Assembly (NCBI RefSeq): GCF_006088715.1
Contig: NZ_CP030771.1
Location: 3,782,001 to 3,846,000 of the forward strand
Direction: 5' to 3'
Source of the DNA: Streptomyces sp. YIM 121038
GTDB taxonomy: Bacteria > Actinomycetota > Actinomycetes > Streptomycetales > Streptomycetaceae
DNA: 64,000 nt
The notes beneath the pieces are model-generated. The model saw only the letters and a list, made by a program, of their open reading frames with translations. It searched no databases and was not told the DNA's origin. The translations under genes were made by a program, and so were the position numbers. Positions 50,663 to 58,528 of the stretch are shown here, piece after piece. Numbering within the stretch: the first letter of the stretch is position 1; each line of letters starts with the position of its first letter.

Positions 50663-51631
50663 CTACGAGGTCCCCCGGTCGGCGTACATCTTGGCGATGA
50701 CGGCCTCGATGTCCGGCTCGCGCACGGAGAGGTCGAGCAGCGGGTAGCGCTCGGCGACCGCGGCGACCAGCGGGGCCGCGGAGGCGTCCGCGGGGAAGGC
50801 CAGCCACTGCCGGGGGCCCTCGGTGCGCACGACCCGCGCCGACTCGACCTCCAGGGGCGGGAGTTCGTGCTCCAGGTCCACGATCAGCATGCGCTCGCTC
50901 TGGCCCGCCTCGTGGAGGCCGTCGAGCGGGCCGTCGTACATCAGGCGCCCGTGGTCGATGACCATGACGCGCTCGCAGAGCTGCTCGATGTCGGTGAGGT
51001 CGTGGGTGGTGAGCAGGACCGTGGTGCCGGACTCGGCGTTCAGATCGCGCAGGAAGCCGCGGACCTTGGCCTTGCTGACCACGTCGAGGCCGATGGTCGG
51101 CTCGTCCAGGTAGAGGACCTCCGGGTCGTGCAGGAGCGCCGCCGCGATGTCGCCGCGCATGCGCTGGCCGAGCGAGAGCTGGCGCACGGGGACGTCCAAC
51201 AGGGCGCCCAGGTCCAGGAGTTCGACACAGCGGTCGAGGTTCTCGGCGAACCGGGCGTCAGGAATCCGGTACATCCGGTGCATCAGGCGGTACGAGTCGA
51301 TGAGCGGCAGGTCCCACCACAGCGTGGTGCGCTGGCCGAAGACGACGCCGATGTGCCGGGCCAGGCGGGTGCGTTCGCGGGCCGGGTCGATGCCCGCGAC
51401 CCGCAGCCGGCCGCCGCTGGGCGTGAGGATGCCGGTGAGCATCTTGATGGTGGTCGACTTGCCCGCGCCGTTCGGCCCGATGTAGCCGACCATCTCGCCG
51501 CGCGGCACCCGGAAGGTGATGCCGTCCACGGCCCGCACCTGGTGCCGCTCGCGGCGCAGGAAGCCGGTCTTCCTGCGGACGTCGAAGACCTTCTCGACGC
51601 CGTCGAGGGTGATGAACGCGTCGGTGTCCAC
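50663..51631 (-). CDS. ABC transporter ATP-binding protein (ABC-2 exporter)
   Basis: A 322-residue ATPase: Walker A IGPNGAGKST, signature LSLGQRMRGD, Walker B VLYLDEPTIGLD, H-loop TTHDLTD, and a C-terminal domain. GTG start. Works with the two permeases encoded upstream. Such three-gene sets export unknown compounds or alter the membrane. Confidence 0.94.
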   Translation of the reverse strand: MDTDAFITLDGVEKVFDVRRKTGFLRRERHQVRAVDGITFRVPRGEMVGYIGPNGAGKSTTIKMLTGILTPSGGRLRVAGIDPARERTRLARHIGVVFGQRTTLWWDLPLIDSYRLMHRMYRIPDARFAENLDRCVELLDLGALLDVPVRQLSLGQRMRGDIAAALLHDPEVLYLDEPTIGLDVVSKAKVRGFLRDLNAESGTTVLLTTHDLTDIEQLCERVMVIDHGRLMYDGPLDGLHEAGQSERMLIVDLEHELPPLEVESARVVRTEGPRQWLAFPADASAAPLVAAVAERYPLLDLSVREPDIEAVIAKMYADRGTS

Positions 51632-51638
51632 GAAAGGG

Positions 51639-52541
51639 TCAGCTCCCTGTGCTGCGGTAGGAACGGAGTCCCGCGCGCCAGGCGAGCCCCGCGAGCGCCA
51701 GACACGCGAGGGCCACGAGCGGCGGGGCGAAGGCGGCCCACTCCGGCAGGCCGAGCGGAGCCGGGCGGCCGAGGACGTACAGGCCGGGCAGCCAGTTCAC
51801 GAAGGCGATCGGGACGACGAACGTGACCCCGCGCACCAGGTCGTCGGCGAAGACGGTCGGCGGGTACTGGAGCAGCGTGTTGCCGCCGTACGTGACGGAG
51901 TTCTGCACCTCGGAGGCGTCCTGGGCGACGAACTGGAAGGCCGCGCCGAGCACGAAGACGGCGGCGAAGATCCCGGCCCCGCTGATCAGCATCAGCGGCA
52001 CGAGCAGCACCTTCAGGGGCGTCCAGGCGATGTCCACGCTCCAGAAGGCGTACGCGAGGACCAGCAGGCCCTGGGTGATCCGGCCGAGGCGGCGCAGCGC
52101 GAAGCGGTCGGCCGCGACCTGCGCGAGGACCGGCACGGGGCGGACCAGGAGGGTGTCGAGCGTGCCGTCGCGCACCCGGGTGCCGAGCCGCTCCATGGAG
52201 CCCATGGCGAGGTCGGCCACGCCGAAGGCGGTGGACGCCGCCCCGTACAGGAAGGCGATCTCGCCGAGGCCGTAGCCGCCGAGCCGGTCCACCTGGGAGA
52301 ACATCAGCAGGATCGCGACGAAGTCGAGCGCGGTCGCCGCGAAGTTCCCGAAGGCCGTCAGCGCGAAGGAGGCGCGGTACGCCATGGTGGAGCGGATCCA
52401 CATGGCGGTGATCAGGCGGTAGGCGCGCACGCCCTCGCGGGCCCTGCCGAGCGGCCCCACCGGGGCGCCGAGGCCGCCGGACGCCGGGCCCGCGGCCCGC
52501 TCGCGCGGCGGCTGGGGCCGCTCCCGCAGCGACTCAGCCAC
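51639..52541 (-). CDS. ABC-2 type permease, first
   Basis: A 300-residue permease with six helices and a disordered N-terminus. It resembles the DUF990-type ABC-2 permeases (LITAMWIRSTMAYRASFALTAFGNF). Its start overlaps the other permease end by 8 bases. Confidence 0.87.
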   Translation of the reverse strand: MAESLRERPQPPRERAAGPASGGLGAPVGPLGRAREGVRAYRLITAMWIRSTMAYRASFALTAFGNFAATALDFVAILLMFSQVDRLGGYGLGEIAFLYGAASTAFGVADLAMGSMERLGTRVRDGTLDTLLVRPVPVLAQVAADRFALRRLGRITQGLLVLAYAFWSVDIAWTPLKVLLVPLMLISGAGIFAAVFVLGAAFQFVAQDASEVQNSVTYGGNTLLQYPPTVFADDLVRGVTFVVPIAFVNWLPGLYVLGRPAPLGLPEWAAFAPPLVALACLALAGLAWRAGLRSYRSTGS

Positions 52542-53349
52542 CCTGGACCACCACCCGTCGGGTCGCCACGCCCTGGAGCAGCCGTCCGACGGCGAGCAGC
52601 GCCGCCGCCCAGGCGGCCTGGAAGGCGTAGATCGCGAGGAGCCCGGTGCCCGTGTGCTTGCCCAGGAACACGTCCGCGGGCACCTGGAGCAGCGCCGACC
52701 AGGGCAGGGCCCGGGCGATCTCGCCGAGGGCGCCGGGGAAGACGTTCAGGGGCAGCAGCATGCCGGAGAAGAACGTGCCCGCGAGCCAGGAGATCTGGGC
52801 CACGCCCGCGCCGTCCAGGAGCCAGAAGGCGCTGAGCGCCACGAGATAGCGCAGGGCGAAGCTGACGACGACGCCGAGGAACACCGCGAGGAGCGTCGCG
52901 AGCCAGGTCAACGGAGATCGCGGCAGCGCGAGTTGGAAGGCGAGCGCCCCGAAAATCATCGGCACCACCCCACGGCCCAGAAGGTGGAACGCGGCCCGGC
53001 CCAGATCGCTCGCGAGCCACCACGCCTGGAGGTCGGCGGGCCGGTGGAGATCGGTCGCCACGTCGCCGGTGCGGATGCGCTCCATCAGGTCCGCCTCGAA
53101 GCCGCCGCCCATCGCCGCGACGGTCATCAGGAGGGCCTGACCGAGCCAGACGTACGTGAGCGCCTGCGCCTGGTCGTATCCTCCTAGTCCGGGTCTCTCG
53201 TCCCAGAGGGCTTTGTAGGTGTAGGCCAGGATCACCCCGAACACCGTGTTGGTGAACACACCCGCCAGCGTCGCCATCCGGTATGTGGCGAATCTCCGGA
53301 AGTTTCCTCCGGCGACGGCCGCGTACAAGCGGAACCGTCCTGTTCTCAC
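52534..53349 (-). CDS. ABC-2 type permease, second
   Basis: A 271-residue permease with six helices (FATYRMATLAGVFTNTVFGVILAYTYKALWDE at the N-terminus, as in DUF990 partners). I chose GTG at 53349, which has AAAGGG six bases away; an ATG two codons upstream (53355) is the alternative. First gene of the ABC-2 operon. Confidence 0.87.
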   Translation of the reverse strand: MRTGRFRLYAAVAGGNFRRFATYRMATLAGVFTNTVFGVILAYTYKALWDERPGLGGYDQAQALTYVWLGQALLMTVAAMGGGFEADLMERIRTGDVATDLHRPADLQAWWLASDLGRAAFHLLGRGVVPMIFGALAFQLALPRSPLTWLATLLAVFLGVVVSFALRYLVALSAFWLLDGAGVAQISWLAGTFFSGMLLPLNVFPGALGEIARALPWSALLQVPADVFLGKHTGTGLLAIYAFQAAWAAALLAVGRLLQGVATRRVVVQGG

Positions 53350-53515
53350 GCACATCCCTTTCAGAGAGCCTCGTCCCGCTTCCAGGCCGGGCGCCCGGAC
53401 CGCGTGTCCGGACCGAAGCGCAGGAGCCTAATGTGAGCGGGGCCGTCCGTGCCAGGCAATTTCGCCGCGCGGCGCGTGCCTGGTCAGAAAGGCATGCGGA
53501 GACAGTGTGCAATGG

Positions 53516-53534
53516 GTCGTACGAGGCGTACGAC
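53516..53534. promoter_or_regulatory. Palindrome upstream of the penicillin-binding protein gene
   Basis: GTCGTACG-AGG-CGTACGAC, 8-base arms with a 3-base centre, ending 23 bases before the start codon. A second inverted repeat (CCAGGCA 53452-53458 and TGCCTGG 53477-53483) lies further up. Either may be a regulatory site or leader hairpin. Confidence 0.5.
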
Positions 53535-53557
53535 GCGAACTGGGAGTTCCGCGAGAC

Positions 53558-56533
53558 ATGAGCAGCGACGAGCCGCAGCAGCGGCGTGGTCCCGGGCGCG
53601 GGCCCGCTGACGGGCCCGGGGAGCCCGCCGCCCCCGAGGACGGGCCTGCGGCCCCGCGCCGGGACGCCCCGGAGGGGGCCCGCCGCCCCGCCGACGCGGG
53701 GCGCCCGGGCGTCCCCGGCAAGGGTGACGGGCCCGCACGCCGGGATGACCCCGCCGCGCGCCCCGGCCAGGGCGCGCCCGACCCCGCCACCCAGCAGATC
53801 CGGCCGGTCACGGACGGGGGCGGGGCCGCGCCGCGGGGCAAGGGCAAGGGCGGCCCCGCGCCCCTGCGCAAGAACGGCTCCGCCGCGACGCCCCAGGGCT
53901 CCCCGGCCGCCGGGGCGAACGACCCCGCGACCCAGCAGATCCGCCCCGTGAAGGCCGGTGCCCAGGGGGCCGGGGCCGCGGGGGCCGGGGCCGCGGGGGC
54001 CGGGGCCGCGGGCGCTGCGGGGGCGGCGGCGAAGGGCGGCCCCGCCACGACCCGGCTGCGCCCCGTACGGCCCGAGGGGCCCGGCGCCGGGCACCAGGAG
54101 CCCGGGAACGGCCGGCCGCAGGGCTGGGCGCCCCGCGACCCCGGCGAGGGCGGGGCGGGCGACGGCGACGGGGCGAGCCCCGCCGGGCCCGTCGCGCCCG
54201 GCCAGCAGGGCAAGAAGGGCAAGAAGGCGAAGCGGCCCAAGCGCAAGGGCTGGCGGCGCCTGTTCCCGACCTGGCGGATGGTGCTCGGCGCCTTCATCCT
54301 GTTCGTCCTGCTCGGCGTGGGCGCGTTCATGACGGGCTACTTCCTCGTGAACATCCCGCCGGCCAACGCCATGGCCACCAAGCAGAGCAACGTCTATCTG
54401 TACTCCGACGGCACCGAGATCGCCCGCGACGGCAAGGTCAACCGCGAGAACGTGCCGCTGTCGAAGGTGCCCAAGAAGGTCCAGCACGCGGTCCTCGCCG
54501 CCGAGGACCGGGACTTCTACAGCGAGTCCGCCGTCGACCCCAAGGCGATGCTCCGCGCGGGCTGGAACACGCTCACCGGCAAGGGCAAGCAGTCCGGTTC
54601 GACGATCACCCAGCAGTACGTGAAGAACTACTACCTGGCGCAGGAGCAGACGGTCTCGCGCAAGGTGAAGGAGTTCTTCATCGCGATCAAGCTGGACCGC
54701 GAGGTGAGCAAGGACGAGATCCTCCAGGGCTATCTGAACACCAGCTACTTCGGCCGCAGCGCGTACGGCGTGCAGGCCGCGGCGCAGGCGTACTACGGCA
54801 AGGACGTCGAGGACCTGTCCGTCGGCCAGGGCGCGTACCTGGCGACCCTGGTGAACTCCCCCAACGCCTACGACGTGGCGACGCACCCGGAGAACAAGCC
54901 GCGCGCCGTCGCGCGCTGGAACTACGTCCTGGACGGCATGGTCAAGGAGGGCTGGCTCGAGAAGGCCGAGCGGGACAAGGTCAAGTTCCCGATGCCGGAG
55001 CAGGCGAAGGGCGCGCCGGGCCTCTCCGGCCAGCGCGGCTACGTCGTGAAGGCCGTCGAGGACTATCTGATCGAGAACCGGATCGTCGACGAGGACGCCC
55101 TCAGCAAGGGCGGCTACCGCATCACCACCACGCTCCAGAAGCCCAAGCAGGACGCCTTCGTGAAGGCCGTCGACGAGCAGGTCATGTCGAAGATCGACAA
55201 GAAGGTCCGCAAGATCGACAAGGACGTGCGGGTGGGCGGCGCCTCGGTGGACCCCAAGACCGGCAAGGTCGTCGCGATGTACGGCGGCATCGACTACACG
55301 AAGCAGTTCGTGAACAACGCGACCCGGCGCGACTACCAGGTCGGCTCGACCTTCAAGCCGTTCGTGTTCACCTCGGCGGTGGAGAACGACTCGACCACGC
55401 AGGACGGCCGCCCGATCACGCCGAACACGGTCTACGACGGCAACAACCGCCGCCCGGTCCAGGGCTGGGACGGCGGCACGTACGCGCCCGCCAACGAGGA
55501 CGACTACCAGTACGGCGACATCAGCGTGCGCGAGGCCACGGACAAGTCCGTGAACTCGGTCTACGCGCAGATGGCCGTCGACGTCGGCTCGGACAAGGTC
55601 AAGGAGACCGCGGTCGCGCTCGGCGTCCCGGCGAAGACGCCGGACCTGACGGCGTCCCCGTCGATCGCGCTCGGCCCGTCCACGGCGTCCGTCCTGGACA
55701 TGACCGAGGCGTACGCGACGCTCGCCAACCACGGCAAGCACGGCACGTACACGCTCGTCGAGAAGATCAGCAAGGACGGCCAGGACATCGCGCTGCCGCA
55801 GCGCAAGACATCGACGGCGGTGAGCCGCGAGGCCGCGGACACCACGACGTCGATCCTGCAGAGCGTGGTGCAGTCCGGCACCGGCCGCGAGGCCCTCGCC
55901 GCGGGCCGTCCGGCGGCGGGCAAGACGGGTACGGCGGAGAACGACAAGGCGGCCTGGTTCGCGGGCTACACCCCCGACCTCGCCACCGTGGTCGCGGTGA
56001 TGGGCCAGGACCCGGTCACGGCGACGCAGACGCCGCTGTACGGGGCGCTCGGCGAGACCCGCATCAACGGCGGCGGCTACCCGGCGAAGGTGTGGGCGCA
56101 GTTCACCAAGGACGCCCTGGAGGGCAAGCCCGTCAAGGAGTTCGACCTCCAGCTGGAGCCGGGCTCCGAGGAGCCGGTCGCGCCGGACCCGTCGCAGACG
56201 GCGCAGGAGCCCGACGAGGGCGACGACACCGGCGGGGCGACGGACGGCGGGCCGTCCGAGGAACCGGACCGGGGCGGCCGGACCCAGGGCGGCCAGACCC
56301 AGGAGCCGACCGGCGGCCAGGGCCAGGGCGGTCAGGACCAGGGCGGCCAGGGCCAGGGCGGTCAGACGCAGGACCCGACCGGCGGCCAGGACCAGGGCGG
56401 CGCTACGCAGGGCGGCGGCGCGGACGGCGGGGGCGCCACCGGGGACAACGAAGGGGGCCAGGGCGGCGGGGCCGCCCAGGGGGCCCTCGGCGGGCTCACC
56501 GTGGGGCCCGGTGGGCGGGACCGCGACGACTGA
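53558..56533 (+). CDS. Class A penicillin-binding protein (transglycosylase-transpeptidase)
   Basis: A 991-residue peptidoglycan synthase. A long disordered cytosolic N-terminus (1-235) contains two DPATQQIRPV repeats. One membrane helix (about 243-265) follows. The GT51 domain (about 290-470) has AAEDRDFYSE and GSTITQQYVKN. The transpeptidase shows the Ser of STFKPF (about 596), SVN and KTGTAE (about 788). A Gly/Gln-rich C-terminal tail repeats GGQGQGGQ-type units. It polymerises and crosslinks peptidoglycan. Confidence 0.96.
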   Translation: MSSDEPQQRRGPGRGPADGPGEPAAPEDGPAAPRRDAPEGARRPADAGRPGVPGKGDGPARRDDPAARPGQGAPDPATQQIRPVTDGGGAAPRGKGKGGPAPLRKNGSAATPQGSPAAGANDPATQQIRPVKAGAQGAGAAGAGAAGAGAAGAAGAAAKGGPATTRLRPVRPEGPGAGHQEPGNGRPQGWAPRDPGEGGAGDGDGASPAGPVAPGQQGKKGKKAKRPKRKGWRRLFPTWRMVLGAFILFVLLGVGAFMTGYFLVNIPPANAMATKQSNVYLYSDGTEIARDGKVNRENVPLSKVPKKVQHAVLAAEDRDFYSESAVDPKAMLRAGWNTLTGKGKQSGSTITQQYVKNYYLAQEQTVSRKVKEFFIAIKLDREVSKDEILQGYLNTSYFGRSAYGVQAAAQAYYGKDVEDLSVGQGAYLATLVNSPNAYDVATHPENKPRAVARWNYVLDGMVKEGWLEKAERDKVKFPMPEQAKGAPGLSGQRGYVVKAVEDYLIENRIVDEDALSKGGYRITTTLQKPKQDAFVKAVDEQVMSKIDKKVRKIDKDVRVGGASVDPKTGKVVAMYGGIDYTKQFVNNATRRDYQVGSTFKPFVFTSAVENDSTTQDGRPITPNTVYDGNNRRPVQGWDGGTYAPANEDDYQYGDISVREATDKSVNSVYAQMAVDVGSDKVKETAVALGVPAKTPDLTASPSIALGPSTASVLDMTEAYATLANHGKHGTYTLVEKISKDGQDIALPQRKTSTAVSREAADTTTSILQSVVQSGTGREALAAGRPAAGKTGTAENDKAAWFAGYTPDLATVVAVMGQDPVTATQTPLYGALGETRINGGGYPAKVWAQFTKDALEGKPVKEFDLQLEPGSEEPVAPDPSQTAQEPDEGDDTGGATDGGPSEEPDRGGRTQGGQTQEPTGGQGQGGQDQGGQGQGGQTQDPTGGQDQGGATQGGGADGGGATGDNEGGQGGGAAQGALGGLTVGPGGRDRDD

Positions 56534-56564
56534 TCGTGTGAGCGTGCGGGTGCGCGGGGGCTGA

Positions 56565-56594
56565 GCGTGCGGTTCCCCGCGCCCCTTGCGGGGC
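56565..56594. repeat. Dispersed intergenic repeat, family A (copy 6)
   Basis: GCGTGCGGTTCCCCGCGCCC plus the CCCCTTGCGGGG stem in a convergent gap; it touches the stop codon of the SMR gene. Confidence 0.8.
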
Positions 56595-56914
56595 TAGTGG
56601 CCGCTCGTCGCCTTCAGGCCGACGACGGCCACGAGCAGCAGGCACACGAAGAAGATCCGGGCCGCGGTGGTGGGCTCGCCCAGGGCGACCATGCCGACCA
56701 CCGCGGCGCCCGCGGCGCCGATGCCGACCCACACGCCGTAGGCCGTGCCGATGGGGAGCGTCTTGGCCGCGTACGACAGCAGGACCATGCTCGCGACGAT
56801 GCCCGCGCCGGTGAACACGCTGGGCCACAGGCGGGTGAACCCCTCGGTGAACTTCATGCCGATCGACCAGCCGACTTCGAGCAGACCGGCGACGATGAGC
56901 AGGACCCAGGCCAT
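56594..56914 (-). CDS. sugE: SMR-family exporter, SugE/Gdx type (guanidinium)
   Basis: A 106-residue, four-helix exporter. Glu in LLEVGWSIGMKFTEGFT and the segment LPIGTAYGVWVGIGAAGAAVVGMV are diagnostic of the SugE/Gdx branch, which exports guanidinium. A putative guanidine-III riboswitch in its leader fits this role. Start ATG at 56914 with GGAGG. Confidence 0.94.
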   Translation of the reverse strand: MAWVLLIVAGLLEVGWSIGMKFTEGFTRLWPSVFTGAGIVASMVLLSYAAKTLPIGTAYGVWVGIGAAGAAVVGMVALGEPTTAARIFFVCLLLVAVVGLKATSGH

Positions 56915-56941
56915 GACGGAACCTCCGAGAACGAGACTTCA

Positions 56942-56992
56942 GGGGTGCGTCGTCTTTGCGGGGCCCGGTACGGCGCGTCTCGTCGGGGTCCC
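56942..56992 (-). ncRNA. Probable guanidine-III riboswitch
   Basis: On the coding strand the leader reads CCCCGACGAGACGCGCCGTA, then CCGGG and GCAAAGACGACGC. This follows the class III guanidine riboswitch layout: CGACGAG, CGCCGUACC and a downstream AAGAC element pairing back (GCGCCGU with ACGACGC, one mismatch). It ends about 30 bases before the exporter start, near its Shine-Dalgarno (GGAGG). Confidence 0.68.
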
Positions 56993-57067
56993 TCCACGGT
57001 AGCAAAAGGCAGGCAAAAGGGGCTGGTGACCATGGTCACCAGCCCCTTCGCACACCCGGTGCGCGGG

Positions 57068-57424
57068 CTACAGATAGAGCCCCGTGGAGTCCTCCGAGCC
57101 CTCGAAGCGGTCCGCGGCCACCGCGTGCAGGTCGCGCTCGCGCATCAGCACGTACGCCGTGCCCCGCACCTCGACCTCGGCCCGGTCCTCCGGGTCGTAG
57201 AGCACCCGGTCGCCCGGCTCCACCGTGCGCACGTTCTGCCCGACGGCGACGACTTCCGCCCAGGCGAGCCGGCGGCCGACGGCCGCGGTCGCCGGGATCA
57301 GGATGCCGCCGCCGGAGCGCCGCTCGCCCTCGGCGGTGTCCTGGCGCACGAGCACGCGGTCGTGCAGCATCCGGATCGGCAGCTTGTCGTCGTGGGTGCT
57401 TGATTCCTGTGTCTTGGCGCTCAC
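57068..57424 (-). CDS. GroES-like (cpn10-domain) protein
   Basis: A 118-residue protein with the chaperonin-10 fold: RMLHDRVLVRQDTAEGERRSGGGILIPATAAVGRRLAWAEVVAVGQNVRTVEPGDRVLYDPEDRAEVEVRG is the core, with an unusual N-terminus. It is a divergent paralogue and not the groES of the groESL operon. GTG start. Confidence 0.85.
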   Translation of the reverse strand: MSAKTQESSTHDDKLPIRMLHDRVLVRQDTAEGERRSGGGILIPATAAVGRRLAWAEVVAVGQNVRTVEPGDRVLYDPEDRAEVEVRGTAYVLMRERDLHAVAADRFEGSEDSTGLYL

Positions 57425-57467
57425 GCCCCGAACCTACCTGCCCGCACGCGCCCTGTACGCCCCCGGG

Positions 57468-57794
57468 TCAGCCCTTGCGGCGCCGGGATCCGACGGCGAG
57501 GAGCCCCACGAGACCCACGACCACCAGGGCCACCGGCACGATCCGCTCCAGGCGTGGCTGGCCGTCCGCCGAGACGAGCTGACCGCGCACGTCGGAGACG
57601 AAGCGGTTCGCCCCGACGTAGGCCCGCCCGAGGGTGTTGTCCACGCTGGCCGCGACCTTCGCCTTCGCGTCGCCGACGATCGTCTTCGGGTGGACCCGCA
57701 CCCCGATCTCGTCGAGGGTCTCGGCGAGCTGCTCGCGCCGGAGCTTGATGTCCGCCTCGATCTGCGCAGGGGTCCTGGCATCCGCATCCGACAC
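57468..57794 (-). CDS. DUF3618 membrane-associated protein
   Basis: A 108-residue protein. The DUF3618 helix is TPAQIEADIKLRREQLAETLDEIGVRVHPKTIVGDAK, followed by a helical region and a C-terminal membrane helix (VPVALVVVGLVGLLAVGSRRR). GGAGG precedes the GTG. Divergent from bcp. Function unknown. Confidence 0.88.
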   Translation of the reverse strand: MSDADARTPAQIEADIKLRREQLAETLDEIGVRVHPKTIVGDAKAKVAASVDNTLGRAYVGANRFVSDVRGQLVSADGQPRLERIVPVALVVVGLVGLLAVGSRRRKG

Positions 57795-57938
57795 CGCGCT
57801 GCCTCCGTGGGGTGTGTTCCTTGTACTCGGACCTCCACAGTCTGTCAGCTTCGCCCGCGCCGCACCCCACGGCACCCCTATTACGCTCGTCCCCGTCACC
57901 ACAGCTTGGTGCGTACGCGCACCGTGAGGAGCCCAAGA

Positions 57939-58406
57939 ATGAGCGAGCGACTGCAGCCCGGCGACACCGCCCCCGCCTTCTCCCTGCCCGACGCCGACGG
58001 CAAGCAGGTCTCCCTCGCGGACCACAAGGGCCGCAAGGTGATCGTGTACTTCTACCCGGCCGCCCTGACCCCCGGCTGCACCAAGCAGGCCTGCGACTTC
58101 ACGGACAACCTGGACGTGCTCGCGGCCGCGGGCTACGACGTCATCGGGGTGTCCCCGGACAAGCCGGAGAAGCTCGCGAAGTTCCGCGAGAAGGAGAACC
58201 TGAAGGTCACGCTGGTCGGCGACCCGGCCAAGGAGACCCTGGAGGCGTACGGCGCCTTCGGCGAGAAGAAGCTGTACGGCAAGACGGTGACGGGCGTGAT
58301 CCGCTCGACCGTCGTCGTGGACGAGGACGGCAAGGTGGAACACGCGTTCTACAACGTGAAGGCGACCGGCCACGTGGCCAAGATCATCCGCGATCTCGGC
58401 ATCTGA
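57939..58406 (+). CDS. bcp: Thiol peroxidase Bcp (atypical 2-Cys peroxiredoxin)
   Basis: A 155-residue peroxidase that reduces H2O2 and organic peroxides. The active motif is LTPGCTKQACDF: peroxidatic and resolving Cys five residues apart. The thioredoxin fold ends IIRDLGI. GAGGAG precedes the ATG. Confidence 0.95.
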   Translation: MSERLQPGDTAPAFSLPDADGKQVSLADHKGRKVIVYFYPAALTPGCTKQACDFTDNLDVLAAAGYDVIGVSPDKPEKLAKFREKENLKVTLVGDPAKETLEAYGAFGEKKLYGKTVTGVIRSTVVVDEDGKVEHAFYNVKATGHVAKIIRDLGI

Positions 58407-58437
58407 CGACCGCGCGCGTCCGCCGCGGCGGATGTGA

Positions 58438-58464
58438 GAAAGCCCCCTCCCGCAGGGGGCTTTC
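58438..58464 (+). terminator. Terminator after bcp
   Basis: GAAAGCCCCCT with its complement, 11-base stem, 5-base loop and a T-rich 3' side. Confidence 0.87.
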
Positions 58465-58528
58465 GTTTGCGATCGCGGGCTCGGAGTAGGCGTCCTGGAG
58501 ACCCACCCGCTCCGAAAGGACTCCTTCC

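Noticed and set aside
52412..55741. Minus-strand open frame of about 1100 codons across the ABC-2 and PBP genes
   Set aside because: It is antisense to a PBP with all catalytic motifs and to a permease; composition is typical of a mirrored codon-bias shadow.
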